DNA from: Methanothrix sp.
GTDB taxonomy: Archaea; Halobacteriota; Methanosarcinia; Methanotrichales; Methanotrichaceae
NCBI GenBank assembly: GCA_011620785.1
Contig: WOYM01000024.1
Coordinates: 1-24,294, forward strand
Direction of reading: 5' to 3'
DNA: 24,294 nt
Position numbers and translations under genes: made by a program. Of the stretch, positions 7,158-15,714 are shown in pieces; positions within the stretch are counted from its first letter, which is position 1; every line of letters starts with the position of its first letter. The notes beneath the pieces were generated by a model that did no database searches, was not told where the DNA came from, and saw only the letters and a list, made by a program, of their open reading frames with translations.

Positions 7158-9295
7158 CAACTCCAGCCTCCTGGATGCTGGAATGGGTAAAGATCCTGGC
7201 CCCGGCCGGGAATGGGGCGAGGCACGCTTCCCGGATCGCCCACTACCGCATGATCGCTCCAGTAGTTGCCTCCCACTTCAGCCCCAGCGTCCCAGTGGTT
7301 ATTGCCATTGTCCGCGGCATTCTGGATGAGGTTATCTCTGATTATGTTATGATAGAGGAAATTGTCTGTGCAGTCGACCAGATTGATGCCAGCTATCTGA
7401 TTTGAGCAGATCTCATTTCCGGTGATGTTGCAGCTAGTGCTGGTGCTCATGCGCAGGCCGTAGCGGCTATTGTTACAGAGGACGTTTCCGCTGATCTTCG
7501 ACCTCTTGGACGACTGGACAAAGATGCCTTGACCATTATTGGTGGCATTATTGCCAGTAACCTCTGCATCGGATAGCTGCTCTATTGATATGCCGTCTTT
7601 CTGATTAGAGATGGCGAAATTAGACTCAAGAGTGCAGGCGTTGCTGCCGGTAAGGGCGATGCCCCGGTCGTTTGAGGTGGCCTTGTTGCCCACCAGAGAG
7701 CACCGATGGGAGAGGCTCAGAAGGAGCCCTTCCTTCGCATTTCGAACTGCGCTGCAGTCTTGCACTCTGCATAGTCGGGAGCTGTGAAGGGATATGCCGC
7801 TATTAGATGAGGTGGAGTTGCACTTGAGCAGAAGCAGGTTAAGCGAGCCGTCCACCCTGAAGCCCTCGGCAGCGCAGTCTCGGGCATGGTCAGCCACAAA
7901 CTGAATTCCTTTCGAGTCCCGGCTGTCGAAGCCGACATTGCACTCCCGGACCCGACAGTCGGAGATGATGCAGTCATCGCTGGCCCGGAGGAGAATGCCC
8001 TCCTCGGATAGATCGATGCTGCTGTTTTGAATGCGGCAGCCAGAGGAGTTCACCAGCAGCATGCCTACGCTGCTATTGGATATGGTCAGATTCCTAGCAG
8101 ATATCTCCCGGCATGATACCAATCCCAAAAAGGCACAGTCTTCCGGCACATTCATCCCCGATTTTCCCACCAGATAATAGATCGGTCTGCCATCGACCGT
8201 ATTGCTCCGGTCTATGTCCTGATCATAATAGTCTTGAAGAGACAGGTCTGCTCCATCGCCGTCGTCAATGCGCAGGCTGTAGCGGTTCAATTCCATAAGG
8301 TTATCCTGGAGGAGGTTTTTCGCCGATCCGCGCAATGAGATTCCGTAGACGTTATGAGAGGCGAGATTGGACCGGATAATGTTGTCGGCTGAGGCAGAGA
8401 GGAGTATCCCGTTGCCGTTTTCAATAAGGTCATTCTCTGCCAGCATCAATCCGCTTGCCTCGTTGCCATAGATCCCTGCCCTCTCATTTCCCAGGCACCA
8501 ATTGGAGGTCACATTGCAGTATTCCGTCACTCTCAAGCTGATGCCCACCTTGCCCCCTTCGATCCTATTCGCCGCGATATCATTAAACCGGGAATTGAGC
8601 ATATCTATGCCGCTCACAAAAGCCCCGCTGAGGTTATTTCCCGATGCCACATTTCCATCCGACCGGGTGAGGACTAGGCCCAATCCGTCTGTGAGAATGG
8701 TGTTGTTAACCGCCCCATTCCTATCCGAGTCCTCGATTAGCACTCCCTGCAATGCGGCGATTGTGCAATCTTCAACCCAGCAGCCAGAGCTCTGGTTTAT
8801 CCTTACCCCAATCCCACTGCCCTGGATGTGGCAGCCTTTGATCCGGTTGTCCGGGGCGAAGATCTCTATTCCCTCGGGAGAGCTGATGCTGCATTCAGCA
8901 ATTGTATTGTTGCTGCCCTCTGAGCTTACTGCCACCTTTTCCCCTGATATGGTGCAGCGGATGACCCGACAGTCACCTGAAAGCAGGCTTAAAGAGGCAT
9001 CACTTCTGCTGGTGTTGATCTTGAGGTCGTATATCTCGCATCCTGGTGCATTGATGCTGAGCGGCCCCTCTATGGAGACGCCCTCTTGTCCATAGATCTT
9101 GAGGCTTCGATCGATGATTGCGCCAGGGTATCTGCCGGGCTGAATTTGGATTGTATCTCCGGGACTGGCTTTAAATACGGCAGCAGAAATGGTCTTAGCA
9201 TCGCTACTGTCGCCAGGATCGACGGTCAAGACGCGGGCCTGGACTGAGCTTGCCAGGAGAATCGAAATAAGAATGAAGGCGGCAACTGGTCTCAT
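7157..9295 (-). CDS. Secreted right-handed beta-helix (NosD-like) repeat protein
   Basis: A 712-residue protein. Residues 1-20 (MRPVAAFILISILLASSVQA) are a signal peptide, probably cut before RVLTVDPGD. The opening TISAAVFKASPGDTIQIQPG fits the start of a NosD/CASH beta-helix. The rest is a long series of roughly 22-24-residue turns rich in the pattern N.I..N.....GI.L, typical of PbH1 repeats, ending in a cap with NYWSDH. No C-terminal membrane anchor or sorting signal is visible. Beta-helix proteins of this kind are common at the surface of Methanosarcinales and bind carbohydrate or help metal-site assembly; the ligand here is unknown. ATG 9295 lies 29 nt from a TATA element, so the mRNA looks leaderless. 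It heads the siroheme/haem operon and overlaps ahbB. Confidence 0.88.
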   Translation of the reverse strand: MRPVAAFILISILLASSVQARVLTVDPGDSSDAKTISAAVFKASPGDTIQIQPGRYPGAIIDRSLKIYGQEGVSIEGPLSINAPGCEIYDLKINTSRSDASLSLLSGDCRVIRCTISGEKVAVSSEGSNNTIAECSISSPEGIEIFAPDNRIKGCHIQGSGIGVRINQSSGCWVEDCTIAALQGVLIEDSDRNGAVNNTILTDGLGLVLTRSDGNVASGNNLSGAFVSGIDMLNSRFNDIAANRIEGGKVGISLRVTEYCNVTSNWCLGNERAGIYGNEASGLMLAENDLIENGNGILLSASADNIIRSNLASHNVYGISLRGSAKNLLQDNLMELNRYSLRIDDGDGADLSLQDYYDQDIDRSNTVDGRPIYYLVGKSGMNVPEDCAFLGLVSCREISARNLTISNSSVGMLLVNSSGCRIQNSSIDLSEEGILLRASDDCIISDCRVRECNVGFDSRDSKGIQFVADHARDCAAEGFRVDGSLNLLLLKCNSTSSNSGISLHSSRLCRVQDCSAVRNAKEGLLLSLSHRCSLVGNKATSNDRGIALTGSNACTLESNFAISNQKDGISIEQLSDAEVTGNNATNNGQGIFVQSSKRSKISGNVLCNNSRYGLRMSTSTSCNITGNEICSNQIAGINLVDCTDNFLYHNIIRDNLIQNAADNGNNHWDAGAEVGGNYWSDHAVVGDPGSVPRPIPGRGQDLYPFQHPGGWS

Positions 9296-9320
9296 CGTTC
9301 TTGTTTATGCCCCTGCCGCC

Positions 9321-9327
9321 TATTAAA
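9321..9327 (-). promoter_or_regulatory. TATA box of the nosD-like/ahbB/sirC/hemA/hemB operon
   Basis: TTTAATA on the minus strand is centred 29 nt before ATG 9295, and no Shine-Dalgarno sequence is visible. This fits leaderless transcription of the five-gene operon. Confidence 0.5.
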
Positions 9328-9363
9328 CCTAATGCAGTGAATCAGCAGGGACTGTGGCAGAAA

Positions 9364-9371
9364 GATATAAA
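9364..9371 (+). promoter_or_regulatory. TATA box of the response regulator/aroC transcript
   Basis: GATATAAA predicts a start near 9394, giving a leader of about 20 nt before ATG 9414. The leader contains AAGGATGG, a weak ribosome site. It lies back to back with the promoter of the leftward operon in a 118-bp gap. Confidence 0.55.
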
Positions 9372-9413
9372 ATACTGATAAAGCATCCTTCTTCTTGACA
9401 AGGATGGTTTCTA

Positions 9414-10667
9414 ATGGCAGGGCCTTATCGCATTCTCATCATTGAGGACGATCCGGAGCATGCAGAGCTGATCAAAATGGGCTTCCGAAGGCATGATGAG
9501 TTCTTCTTGAATTTTGCCGCCACAGGAGAGAACGGCCTGGAGATGATATCCCAGGATAGATACGATCTGATCTCTGTGGACTTGGTTCTGCCGGGGATTG
9601 GAGGGCTGGATGTTTTAGTGAGGATCAGAAGGCTGGACCCAGATATCCCCGTGGTCATGGTCTCCGGCCACGGCACAACGGAGATGGCAGTGGTTGCCTT
9701 CGAGAATCGGGCGACGAAATATGTGGTCAAGAGCCTGGAGAGCTTCAAGAGCCTCCCCTATGTCTTTGAAAACCACATACAAGAGGCACGGTTCAAGGCA
9801 AATGTGAGGCAGATGAGGGAGTGCATCGAGAGGTCGGAGAGAATTCACAGAAATGTTGTGGAGAATGCTCTGGCTGGCATTTACATCCTCCAGGAGGGGG
9901 TCTTCAAGCTGGTCAATCCGAGGCTGGGAGAGATCTTCGGTTGCTCGGCGGATAGCCTCCTGGGGATGCCCTTCTGGCAGCTGATCACGCCTGACGACAT
10001 TCAGTGCGCGATCCGGCTGGAAAAAGACCGGCAGTCCGGCGTGCCGATTTATGAATCAAGAGTTCTGCGCAAGGACGGAACATGTCGCTGGATAGAGTTC
10101 CGGACGATGCCCATAGAGCACGAGGGACAGAGGGCGGTCCTGGGAAATCTCCTGGATATAACGGATAGAAAGGAGAGGGAGATCGAGATCCTCAGGGCCA
10201 ACCGGGAACTGGAAGCAATGGATCGGATATCTGAGATCTGTTTTTCCTCAAAGGGGGATCTGGACAAGGTGCTAGCCGATTCCCTGGCCTTTATCGTCTC
10301 TGGGGTAGGCGGGGCGGATGTCGGGGGCATATTCCTCCAGGAGAACAGTGGCCTGGTGCTGAGGGCTCTGCATGGATCGGTGGAGGTCTTGATCGAGTTC
10401 GTCAATGATATCCAGGCAGGCTGCGACCTTCTCGGCAAGCCTCTGGTTCACGAGGTTAAATATGGATCGAGAGGATGCTGGGTATCAGTGCCTATAATCT
10501 CCGGCGCGCAGAAGAAGGGGGTGCTGGTCCTGGCCTGCGAGGAGCTTGAATGCCTGCATTTTCTGGAAAGAGCATCGTTGCGCATCGGATATATTTTGGA
10601 TCGATCTGAGAAGCCCCGCACCGTTCTCTCCGAAAACGAGATCGAGGTTATGAAATATGCCTGGTAG
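9414..10667 (+). CDS. Response regulator with REC, PAS and GAF-like domains
   Basis: A 417-residue signalling protein. The receiver domain (about 1-125) has all key residues: D12 and D13 in IIEDD, the phosphoacceptor D56 in SVDLVLPG, S84 in MVSGHG and K106 in YVVKSL. A PAS domain follows (about 140-255: VVENALAGIYILQEGVFKLV, ending LGNLLDITDRKE), then a GAF-like domain (about 270-400). There is no histidine kinase, HTH or other output domain, so it probably signals by protein contact or ligand sensing, as many methanogen REC-PAS proteins do. The cognate kinase is not nearby. The gene end overlaps aroC by 11 nt, and the aroC ribosome site is inside it, so the two are probably co-expressed. Confidence 0.92.
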   Translation: MAGPYRILIIEDDPEHAELIKMGFRRHDEFFLNFAATGENGLEMISQDRYDLISVDLVLPGIGGLDVLVRIRRLDPDIPVVMVSGHGTTEMAVVAFENRATKYVVKSLESFKSLPYVFENHIQEARFKANVRQMRECIERSERIHRNVVENALAGIYILQEGVFKLVNPRLGEIFGCSADSLLGMPFWQLITPDDIQCAIRLEKDRQSGVPIYESRVLRKDGTCRWIEFRTMPIEHEGQRAVLGNLLDITDRKEREIEILRANRELEAMDRISEICFSSKGDLDKVLADSLAFIVSGVGGADVGGIFLQENSGLVLRALHGSVEVLIEFVNDIQAGCDLLGKPLVHEVKYGSRGCWVSVPIISGAQKKGVLVLACEELECLHFLERASLRIGYILDRSEKPRTVLSENEIEVMKYAW

Positions 10668-11745
10668 CTCCTTTGGAACCCTATTTCGCATCACCACCTG
10701 GGGCGAGTCTCATGGCAGAGCGGTGGGCGTTGTTTTAGACGGCTGCCCAGCAGAACTGGCATTAACGGAATATGATATTCAAAAGGAGCTGGACCGCAGG
10801 CGTCCGGGCCAGAGCCGGGCATCCACCCAGAGAAAGGAGGAGGACCGGGTGGAGATCCTCTCAGGCATCTTCGATGGAAAGACCACCGGCACCCCCATAT
10901 CCATGCTGATCTGGAACAGGGATGCAGACTCGGCCAGCTACGACCTCTTGCGCAACAGGCCCAGGCCAGGTCATGCCGATTATGCTTATCAGATGAAGTA
11001 TGGCCTGCGCGACCATCGGGGCGGGGGCAGGTCGTCCGCTCGAGAGACGGCTGGCCGGGTGGCTGCGGGAGCGGTGGCCAGGAAGCTGCTGCAGCATTCG
11101 GGGGTGGAGGTCGCAGCCTTTGTGACCGAGCTTGGAGGGATCAAGTCCAGGATCGATTCGGTAGATCTGGCTGAGCTTTGCGCCCGGGCGGAGGCAAACC
11201 CCATACGCTGCCCGGATCCTAATGCTGCAATGAGGATGATGGAGCAATTGGATCTTGTCCGGCAGGAGGGTGATAGCCTGGGGGGCATGGTAACGATCAT
11301 CGCCCGGGGAGTGCCGCCGGGCCTGGGAGATCCGGTCTTCGACAAGCTGGATGCAGACCTGGCAAAAGGGCTCATGAGCCTGGGGGCGGTAAAGGCGGTG
11401 GAGATAGGGGCGGGTATTGGCTGCGCCGGTATGCGGGGAAGCGAGATGAACGATCCTCTCCGAATGGAGGGAGGGAAGATAGGCTTTGAGGGCAACAATG
11501 CCGGTGGCATTTTGGGCGGAATATCCACGGGAATGGATATAGTCTGCCGGATTGCAGTCAAGCCCACCCCGTCCATCGCCAAAAAGCAGCATACCGTGGA
11601 CTTAGCTACCGGAATGGATGCGGAGATAGAGATCAAAGGGAGGCACGATCCGGCCATACCCCCCAGGATAGTACCGGTGGCCGAGGCTATGGTATCAATA
11701 GTCCTGGCAGACCACCTTCTGCGTCAGAGAATGTCAAGGCTCTGA
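10657..11745 (+). CDS. aroC: Chorismate synthase
   Basis: A 362-residue enzyme converting EPSP to chorismate with reduced FMN, the last step of the shikimate pathway. Signatures are TWGESHGRAVG (14-24), RRRPGQSR, NRPRPGHADY, GLRDHRGGGRSSARETAGR and GNNAGGILGGIS. Length fits the family (about 360). ATG 10657 has GAGGT at 10644-10648, 8 nt upstream, lying inside the response regulator gene. No other shikimate gene is in the window. The overlap with a two-component-type regulator is unusual company for an aromatic amino acid gene. Confidence 0.97.
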   Translation: MPGSSFGTLFRITTWGESHGRAVGVVLDGCPAELALTEYDIQKELDRRRPGQSRASTQRKEEDRVEILSGIFDGKTTGTPISMLIWNRDADSASYDLLRNRPRPGHADYAYQMKYGLRDHRGGGRSSARETAGRVAAGAVARKLLQHSGVEVAAFVTELGGIKSRIDSVDLAELCARAEANPIRCPDPNAAMRMMEQLDLVRQEGDSLGGMVTIIARGVPPGLGDPVFDKLDADLAKGLMSLGAVKAVEIGAGIGCAGMRGSEMNDPLRMEGGKIGFEGNNAGGILGGISTGMDIVCRIAVKPTPSIAKKQHTVDLATGMDAEIEIKGRHDPAIPPRIVPVAEAMVSIVLADHLLRQRMSRL

Positions 11746-11777
11746 TTTTATATCTTTTCGGGGCTTATTGGGGCAGC

Positions 11778-13547
11778 ATGCCCAAGGAGTTTCGCAGCCT
11801 CATCTCATTACAGGAAGCCAAATTGCTCATCTCAGACCACCTGCCACCAGCCCGGGAAAAGACCGTTGCCCTGGGCTCGTCTCTTGGCTGTATCCTGGCG
11901 GAGAAGGTGATATCAAGCCAGGATGTTCCCGGCTTTGGCCGCGCCTCTATGGACGGTTATGCGGTCATCTCTCAGGACACTATCGTAGCGAGAGAGGACC
12001 GGCCTGTATCTCTCCGCCTGGCGGGATCGGTGCCCATGGGCAGAAGGCCCGAGATTGAGATCTCGCAGGGCGAGGCAGCGGAGGTCTCCACCGGCTCCAT
12101 GATGCCCAAAGGTGCAGATGCGGTGGTCATGATCGAGTACTCCCTGGCTCAGGAGGGCATCGTTTACATCCGCAGGCCGGTGTTTGGGGGGGAGAACGTT
12201 CAGGCGGCTGGAAGCGACATATCCTTTGGGGAGGCGGTACTCTTTCCCGGAACGCCGATTGCAGCCCGTGAGATAGGCGTTCTGGCCGCTCTGGGAAGGG
12301 AGAGCGTCCGGGTACGAAGCCTGGATGTGGGCCTTGCCTCCACTGGAGCAGAGCTAATTCCCCCCGGCCGGGAGCTCTTGATCGGCCAGATCTATGATAT
12401 CAATAGCTACACCATAGCTGCGGGGGTGGAGGACTGCGGCGCCCGTCCCAGGAGCTATGGCATTCTGCCGGACGATAAGGAACAGATGACGAGAACCCTG
12501 CTGAGGATGGCAGAAGAGTGCGATATGATCCTGGTGAGCGGCAGCACCTCAGCCGGGGCAGGGGATATGATCTATCAGGTTATCGAGGAGGTCGGAGAAC
12601 TGATATTTCACGGGGTAAACTTCAAGCCGGGAAAGCCTACCATCTTCGGGATGATCCGGGGCAAGCCCTGCATCGGACTACCAGGCTATCCCACCAGCGC
12701 TCTGACCGTCTTTGCCGAACTGGCCGCCCCGGCCATACGCTCTGCCCTGGGCCGTGGGCATTCTGAGAACAAAACCGCCGGACGGCTGGCCGGCCCTCTG
12801 CGCACGGAAGGAAGGCAGCAGATGCTGGCAGTGGGCGTATCGGGGGATCTGGTCTATCCGGTGGACAAGGGCAGCGGCTCGATTACCACCCTGGCCCTGG
12901 CTGACGGAGTGATAGAGATTCCCTCAGGAGTGGAGTTCTTAGAGGGAGGATCACCGGTCCAGGTCCGACTCTTCTCGCCAGCCCAGGCCCCCTGTCTGGT
13001 GGTGGCAGGAGAGAACTCCCTATTCATCGAGCATTTGGCAGAGGATCTGCCCTGGAGGCTGATGCTCTTGAACACCGGTTCGTACCGGGGACGGATCTAT
13101 TTGGAGGATGGCATTGCAGATCTGGCAGCGGTTTCAAGCCCATTGGAAGAGGCTCCTGGGGGCGAGGCGAAGGTCGTCTGGAGCTGCAAAAGAGAGCTGG
13201 GGCTAATCTACCTGGACCCTTCAGCTCTGGTCGACCCGGCCAGTCAGAAGATAGTGGGCTGGCCGAGGGATTCCGCTATGAAAGAGGCATTTGAGCAGGC
13301 CCTGAAGGGGATGGGCATCGGCGCTCCCGTTTACGCCCGCCTGGCCAAGACCCACTCCGCAGTGGCGGCCACCGTTGCTTCCGGCCGGGCGGACCTGGGA
13401 TTTGGGGAAAAGGAGGCAGCAAGCCAGGCCGGACTGGGATTCAAGCCGGTAGCAGAGGATGAGCTGCAGCTCTTGGCAGGGCCCAAGGGCCTGAGAAATC
13501 CCTGGATAAAATCGCTTATGTCTGCCCTTCCTTTGCAGCCGATATAG
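11778..13547 (+). CDS. moeA: Molybdopterin molybdenumtransferase MoeA fused to a C-terminal PBP-like domain
   Basis: A 589-residue protein. Residues 1 to about 400 are MoeA, which inserts molybdate or tungstate into adenylylated pterin for formylmethanofuran and formate dehydrogenases. Visible motifs are GFGRASMDGYAV (52-63), STGSMMPKGADAVVMIE, LVSGSTSAGAGD, NFKPGKPTIFG and GLPGYPTSALTVF. Residues about 405-585 form a periplasmic-binding-like domain, a fusion known in archaeal MoeA. Its usual TGS.GG and TR..GTG motifs are altered, so ligand binding may have changed. A TATA-like TTTTATAT just after the aroC stop, near 11747-11755, may give a leaderless mRNA at ATG 11778. The gene end overlaps convergent priL by 32 nt. 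Confidence 0.94.
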   Translation: MPKEFRSLISLQEAKLLISDHLPPAREKTVALGSSLGCILAEKVISSQDVPGFGRASMDGYAVISQDTIVAREDRPVSLRLAGSVPMGRRPEIEISQGEAAEVSTGSMMPKGADAVVMIEYSLAQEGIVYIRRPVFGGENVQAAGSDISFGEAVLFPGTPIAAREIGVLAALGRESVRVRSLDVGLASTGAELIPPGRELLIGQIYDINSYTIAAGVEDCGARPRSYGILPDDKEQMTRTLLRMAEECDMILVSGSTSAGAGDMIYQVIEEVGELIFHGVNFKPGKPTIFGMIRGKPCIGLPGYPTSALTVFAELAAPAIRSALGRGHSENKTAGRLAGPLRTEGRQQMLAVGVSGDLVYPVDKGSGSITTLALADGVIEIPSGVEFLEGGSPVQVRLFSPAQAPCLVVAGENSLFIEHLAEDLPWRLMLLNTGSYRGRIYLEDGIADLAAVSSPLEEAPGGEAKVVWSCKRELGLIYLDPSALVDPASQKIVGWPRDSAMKEAFEQALKGMGIGAPVYARLAKTHSAVAATVASGRADLGFGEKEAASQAGLGFKPVAEDELQLLAGPKGLRNPWIKSLMSALPLQPI

Positions 13548-14541
13548 CTCCTGGTTTGAGCATGATTGACCTTCTCTCATAATAGCTGAGAGGATGGCGA
13601 ATCCTCCGGCAGAGGTCGTCCTCTCCAGGGCAGTTGCCATAGGTGGCCATGGTAGCACAGGCAGGCGGCTTGTACCGGGTTCCTGTCGCTCCGGCGATAT
13701 GCTCAACCTGGTAGCGGGTGCGATCCTGGTCGAAGTCCGGGCTGGTGGCAAAAAGGGCGATCACCTCATCCGGGGTCATATTGATCTGCAAGAGGAAGCT
13801 GACCAGAGCAAATCGGGCGCTATGAGCCAGGTTGGAGCCTCTGGAGACCTCGGAGAGCATCTTTTTTATGCAGGGTGGAAAAGCGCCCTCTTTGACCTCC
13901 CCCAAATCGATCTTCTGCTTGGCAGCCAGGGCCTCCAGGTCTCTCTTGACCGGGGCAAGATACTCCTCCAGGCCCTGGCAGATCCTCTCGTCCACAGATA
14001 CTGGCAGACCCTTGAGGACCTTCTCTCTGATCGCCTCCTCCAACAGCCGCCTGAGCTCGACATCGGTGACCGTAAGATATCCCTCAGACAGATCGCGATT
14101 GGTGAGCTTCCATTTGGGGCTATGCATGCGGTGTGCTGGCCGGATGTACTCAGAAAAATGGATTTTCCAGGGCCCCTGCCCCTGAGGATTGATCCCCAGG
14201 TCGTTGGCCAGGACGACCAGCCCTTCCTTTTCATGCTGCATCCTCCGGAAGGCCAGCTTCGCCTCTGCCAGAGCGTAACGGCGCAGGAGGATGGGATCAT
14301 TCAGACAGGAGACCATGACCCTGGCCAGTGGATAGCTGAGAAGTTCAAAGAGCTGCTCAGACTCGCTGCTAGCCCGCCCCTCGGGAATGGCTTCGCTGCC
14401 GACCGCCCCTCGCAGGCGTTCTGCCGCTCTGGATCGCACCGACTGGAAGAGGGACTTATCCAGAAGGCTATCCAGGGAGATATTTCGGCTGCGGACTGCT
14501 TCTGCCGCCTCCTGAGTAAAAGGATAGTCCGAGACCTTCAT
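13516..14541 (-). CDS. priL: DNA primase large subunit PriL (Fe-S)
   Basis: A 341-residue regulatory subunit of the archaeal/eukaryotic primase; with PriS it makes RNA primers for replication. Four cysteines suited to the [4Fe-4S] cluster are C224 (FPPCIKKM), C295 (PPACATM), C304 (YGNCPGE) and C311 (DLCRRIRHPLSYY). The last block is the family signature. The N-terminal 210 residues are helical and contain YPLARVMVS. ATG 14541 overlaps the pcn stop as ATGA, so translation is coupled to the sliding clamp gene. The catalytic subunit priS is not in this window. The 3' end overlaps the convergent moeA by 32 nt. Confidence 0.95.
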   Translation of the reverse strand: MKVSDYPFTQEAAEAVRSRNISLDSLLDKSLFQSVRSRAAERLRGAVGSEAIPEGRASSESEQLFELLSYPLARVMVSCLNDPILLRRYALAEAKLAFRRMQHEKEGLVVLANDLGINPQGQGPWKIHFSEYIRPAHRMHSPKWKLTNRDLSEGYLTVTDVELRRLLEEAIREKVLKGLPVSVDERICQGLEEYLAPVKRDLEALAAKQKIDLGEVKEGAFPPCIKKMLSEVSRGSNLAHSARFALVSFLLQINMTPDEVIALFATSPDFDQDRTRYQVEHIAGATGTRYKPPACATMATYGNCPGEDDLCRRIRHPLSYYERRSIMLKPGAISAAKEGQT

Positions 14542-15272
14542 TCCTGCTCAATTCGGGGAGCGAGGAGATAGTTGATGTCCACGGACTGGCCGAGCTTGAA
14601 GGTTACCCGCAGGGGGTAGTCTATGCCCATCTCCAGAGTGACCTCTCCTGCTCTGCTGATGGACTTTGACATATCCGCCAGATAGTCCAGAGAGAAGAGG
14701 CTTCTCGCCTCGCCCGGCTTCATGCCTAAGAGTTCGGTGCTGGGGATCTTGAGCTTGAGGGAGTCGATATCCCCCTTGGCCTCCATATAAAAGCCCTCAT
14801 CAGAGACGCCCAGGATCACGTGGTCGCTCACCTTTTCCGCTGCTTTTACTGCTCTTCTCAACTCCCCGCCGGGAAGCGTCACATGAGCCGGCAGGTCCAG
14901 ATCAGGGATGCGTGGTTCTTTTCTTATGGCCGTTGGATCGATAAGGCTTAGGGTGTAGGAAAGTGAACCCACACCGATCTTCAGCTTGTGGCTCTCCTCG
15001 TCCAGCTCTAGCTGCACATTCTCACCTTTATCGGCCATGCTCAAGACATCGCTTAAGCGAACCAGGTCCACGCCGATCTCGCCTTGATCGGCCTTGAAGT
15101 ACTCGAAGGCGTCGCTGCCTATCTTGAGAGACACCATGGCTACGTTCGCAGGATCTACTGCCTTCAGCTCCAGACCATTTTCAGATATGGAGAACTTAAC
15201 CTCATCCACGAGAGAAGAGACTGAGTCGATTGCATCGCGCAGAGTTTCTGCATTGATTACTGCCTTGAACAT
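14538..15272 (-). CDS. pcn: DNA polymerase sliding clamp (PCNA)
   Basis: A 244-residue clamp that forms a homotrimeric ring around DNA and holds polymerase, ligase and FEN1. It begins MFKAVINAETLRDAIDSVSS, has VKFSISENGLELKAVDPANV and EGFYMEAKGD, and ends in DYPLRVTFKLGQSVDINYLL plus APRIEQE, all standard for archaeal PCNA. GGAGG at 15281-15285 stands 8 nt before ATG 15272, and a TATA-like ATATTAAATATT lies just beyond (about 15300-15313). It therefore has its own promoter despite lying 50 nt after the TFS gene. It is translationally coupled to priL. Confidence 0.97.
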   Translation of the reverse strand: MFKAVINAETLRDAIDSVSSLVDEVKFSISENGLELKAVDPANVAMVSLKIGSDAFEYFKADQGEIGVDLVRLSDVLSMADKGENVQLELDEESHKLKIGVGSLSYTLSLIDPTAIRKEPRIPDLDLPAHVTLPGGELRRAVKAAEKVSDHVILGVSDEGFYMEAKGDIDSLKLKIPSTELLGMKPGEARSLFSLDYLADMSKSISRAGEVTLEMGIDYPLRVTFKLGQSVDINYLLAPRIEQE

Positions 15273-15322
15273 TCCTTGAGCCTCCTGGGGAAGGACAATT
15301 TAATATTTAATATAGTTGATGC

Positions 15323-15631
15323 CTAGTCGTACTCTCGCCAGGTGTTGCTGCATTTAGTGCATCGGAAGAACCTAACCTCGCTCTCATCCGCACTGCGCAA
15401 CTGGCGCAGCCACCAGTATGCGACATTATTGCCGCACTCCGGGCAGCGGGCGGTTGTCGTGGGAAGGCCAGAAGATTCCTGTTCCAGCACTGGAACTACG
15501 CGGGAGAGCTGCTCAGTCTTGCTGACCAGGGACTCGCTGTTGGCTTTGGGCAGTTTGTGGCCGCATTTGCGACAGACCATCATTCCATCCTTGGGCATCA
15601 TCATGCTCTTGCATTGGGGACAAAATTCCAT
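15323..15631 (-). CDS. tfs: Transcription factor S (TFS, TFIIS-like cleavage factor)
   Basis: A 102-residue protein with two zinc ribbons: C4, C7, C20, C23 at the N-terminus (MEFCPQCKSM, VCRKCGH) and C63, C66, C91, C94 at the C-terminus (ARCPECGN, RCTKCSNTW). The RSADESEVRF loop carries D82-E83, the acidic pair that triggers RNA cleavage by stalled RNA polymerase, so it is expected to be an active factor. A GTG at 15649 would add six residues. ATG 15631 is chosen because a TATA element centred at 15659 lies 28 nt upstream and no ribosome site is present, which fits a leaderless mRNA. Confidence 0.94.
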   Translation of the reverse strand: MEFCPQCKSMMMPKDGMMVCRKCGHKLPKANSESLVSKTEQLSRVVPVLEQESSGLPTTTARCPECGNNVAYWWLRQLRSADESEVRFFRCTKCSNTWREYD

Positions 15632-15654
15632 TGAGATTAGGGTGGACACTCGTC

Positions 15655-15663
15655 ATATTAAAG
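15655..15663. promoter_or_regulatory. Shared bidirectional TATA element between TFS and the ACT-domain gene
   Basis: ATATTAAAG reads as a TATA box on both strands (CTTTAATAT leftward). Leftward it lies 28 nt from the TFS ATG. Rightward it predicts a start near 15685, giving a leader of about 30 nt with a ribosome site before ATG 15715. One element may therefore serve both genes in a gap of only 83 bp. Confidence 0.5.
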
Positions 15664-15714
15664 TTTGTCAGGTGCGCTATTGGCGTGAAGAGCAAAGAAG
15701 CACAGAGGCGAGAA

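Noticed and set aside
8502..9095. Plus-strand 197-codon frame
   Set aside because: Antisense of the beta-helix repeat gene; repetitive coding DNA commonly leaves such open frames.
13594..14571. Plus-strand 325-codon frame
   Set aside because: Antisense shadow of priL, which has its full set of Fe-S cysteines and family motifs.
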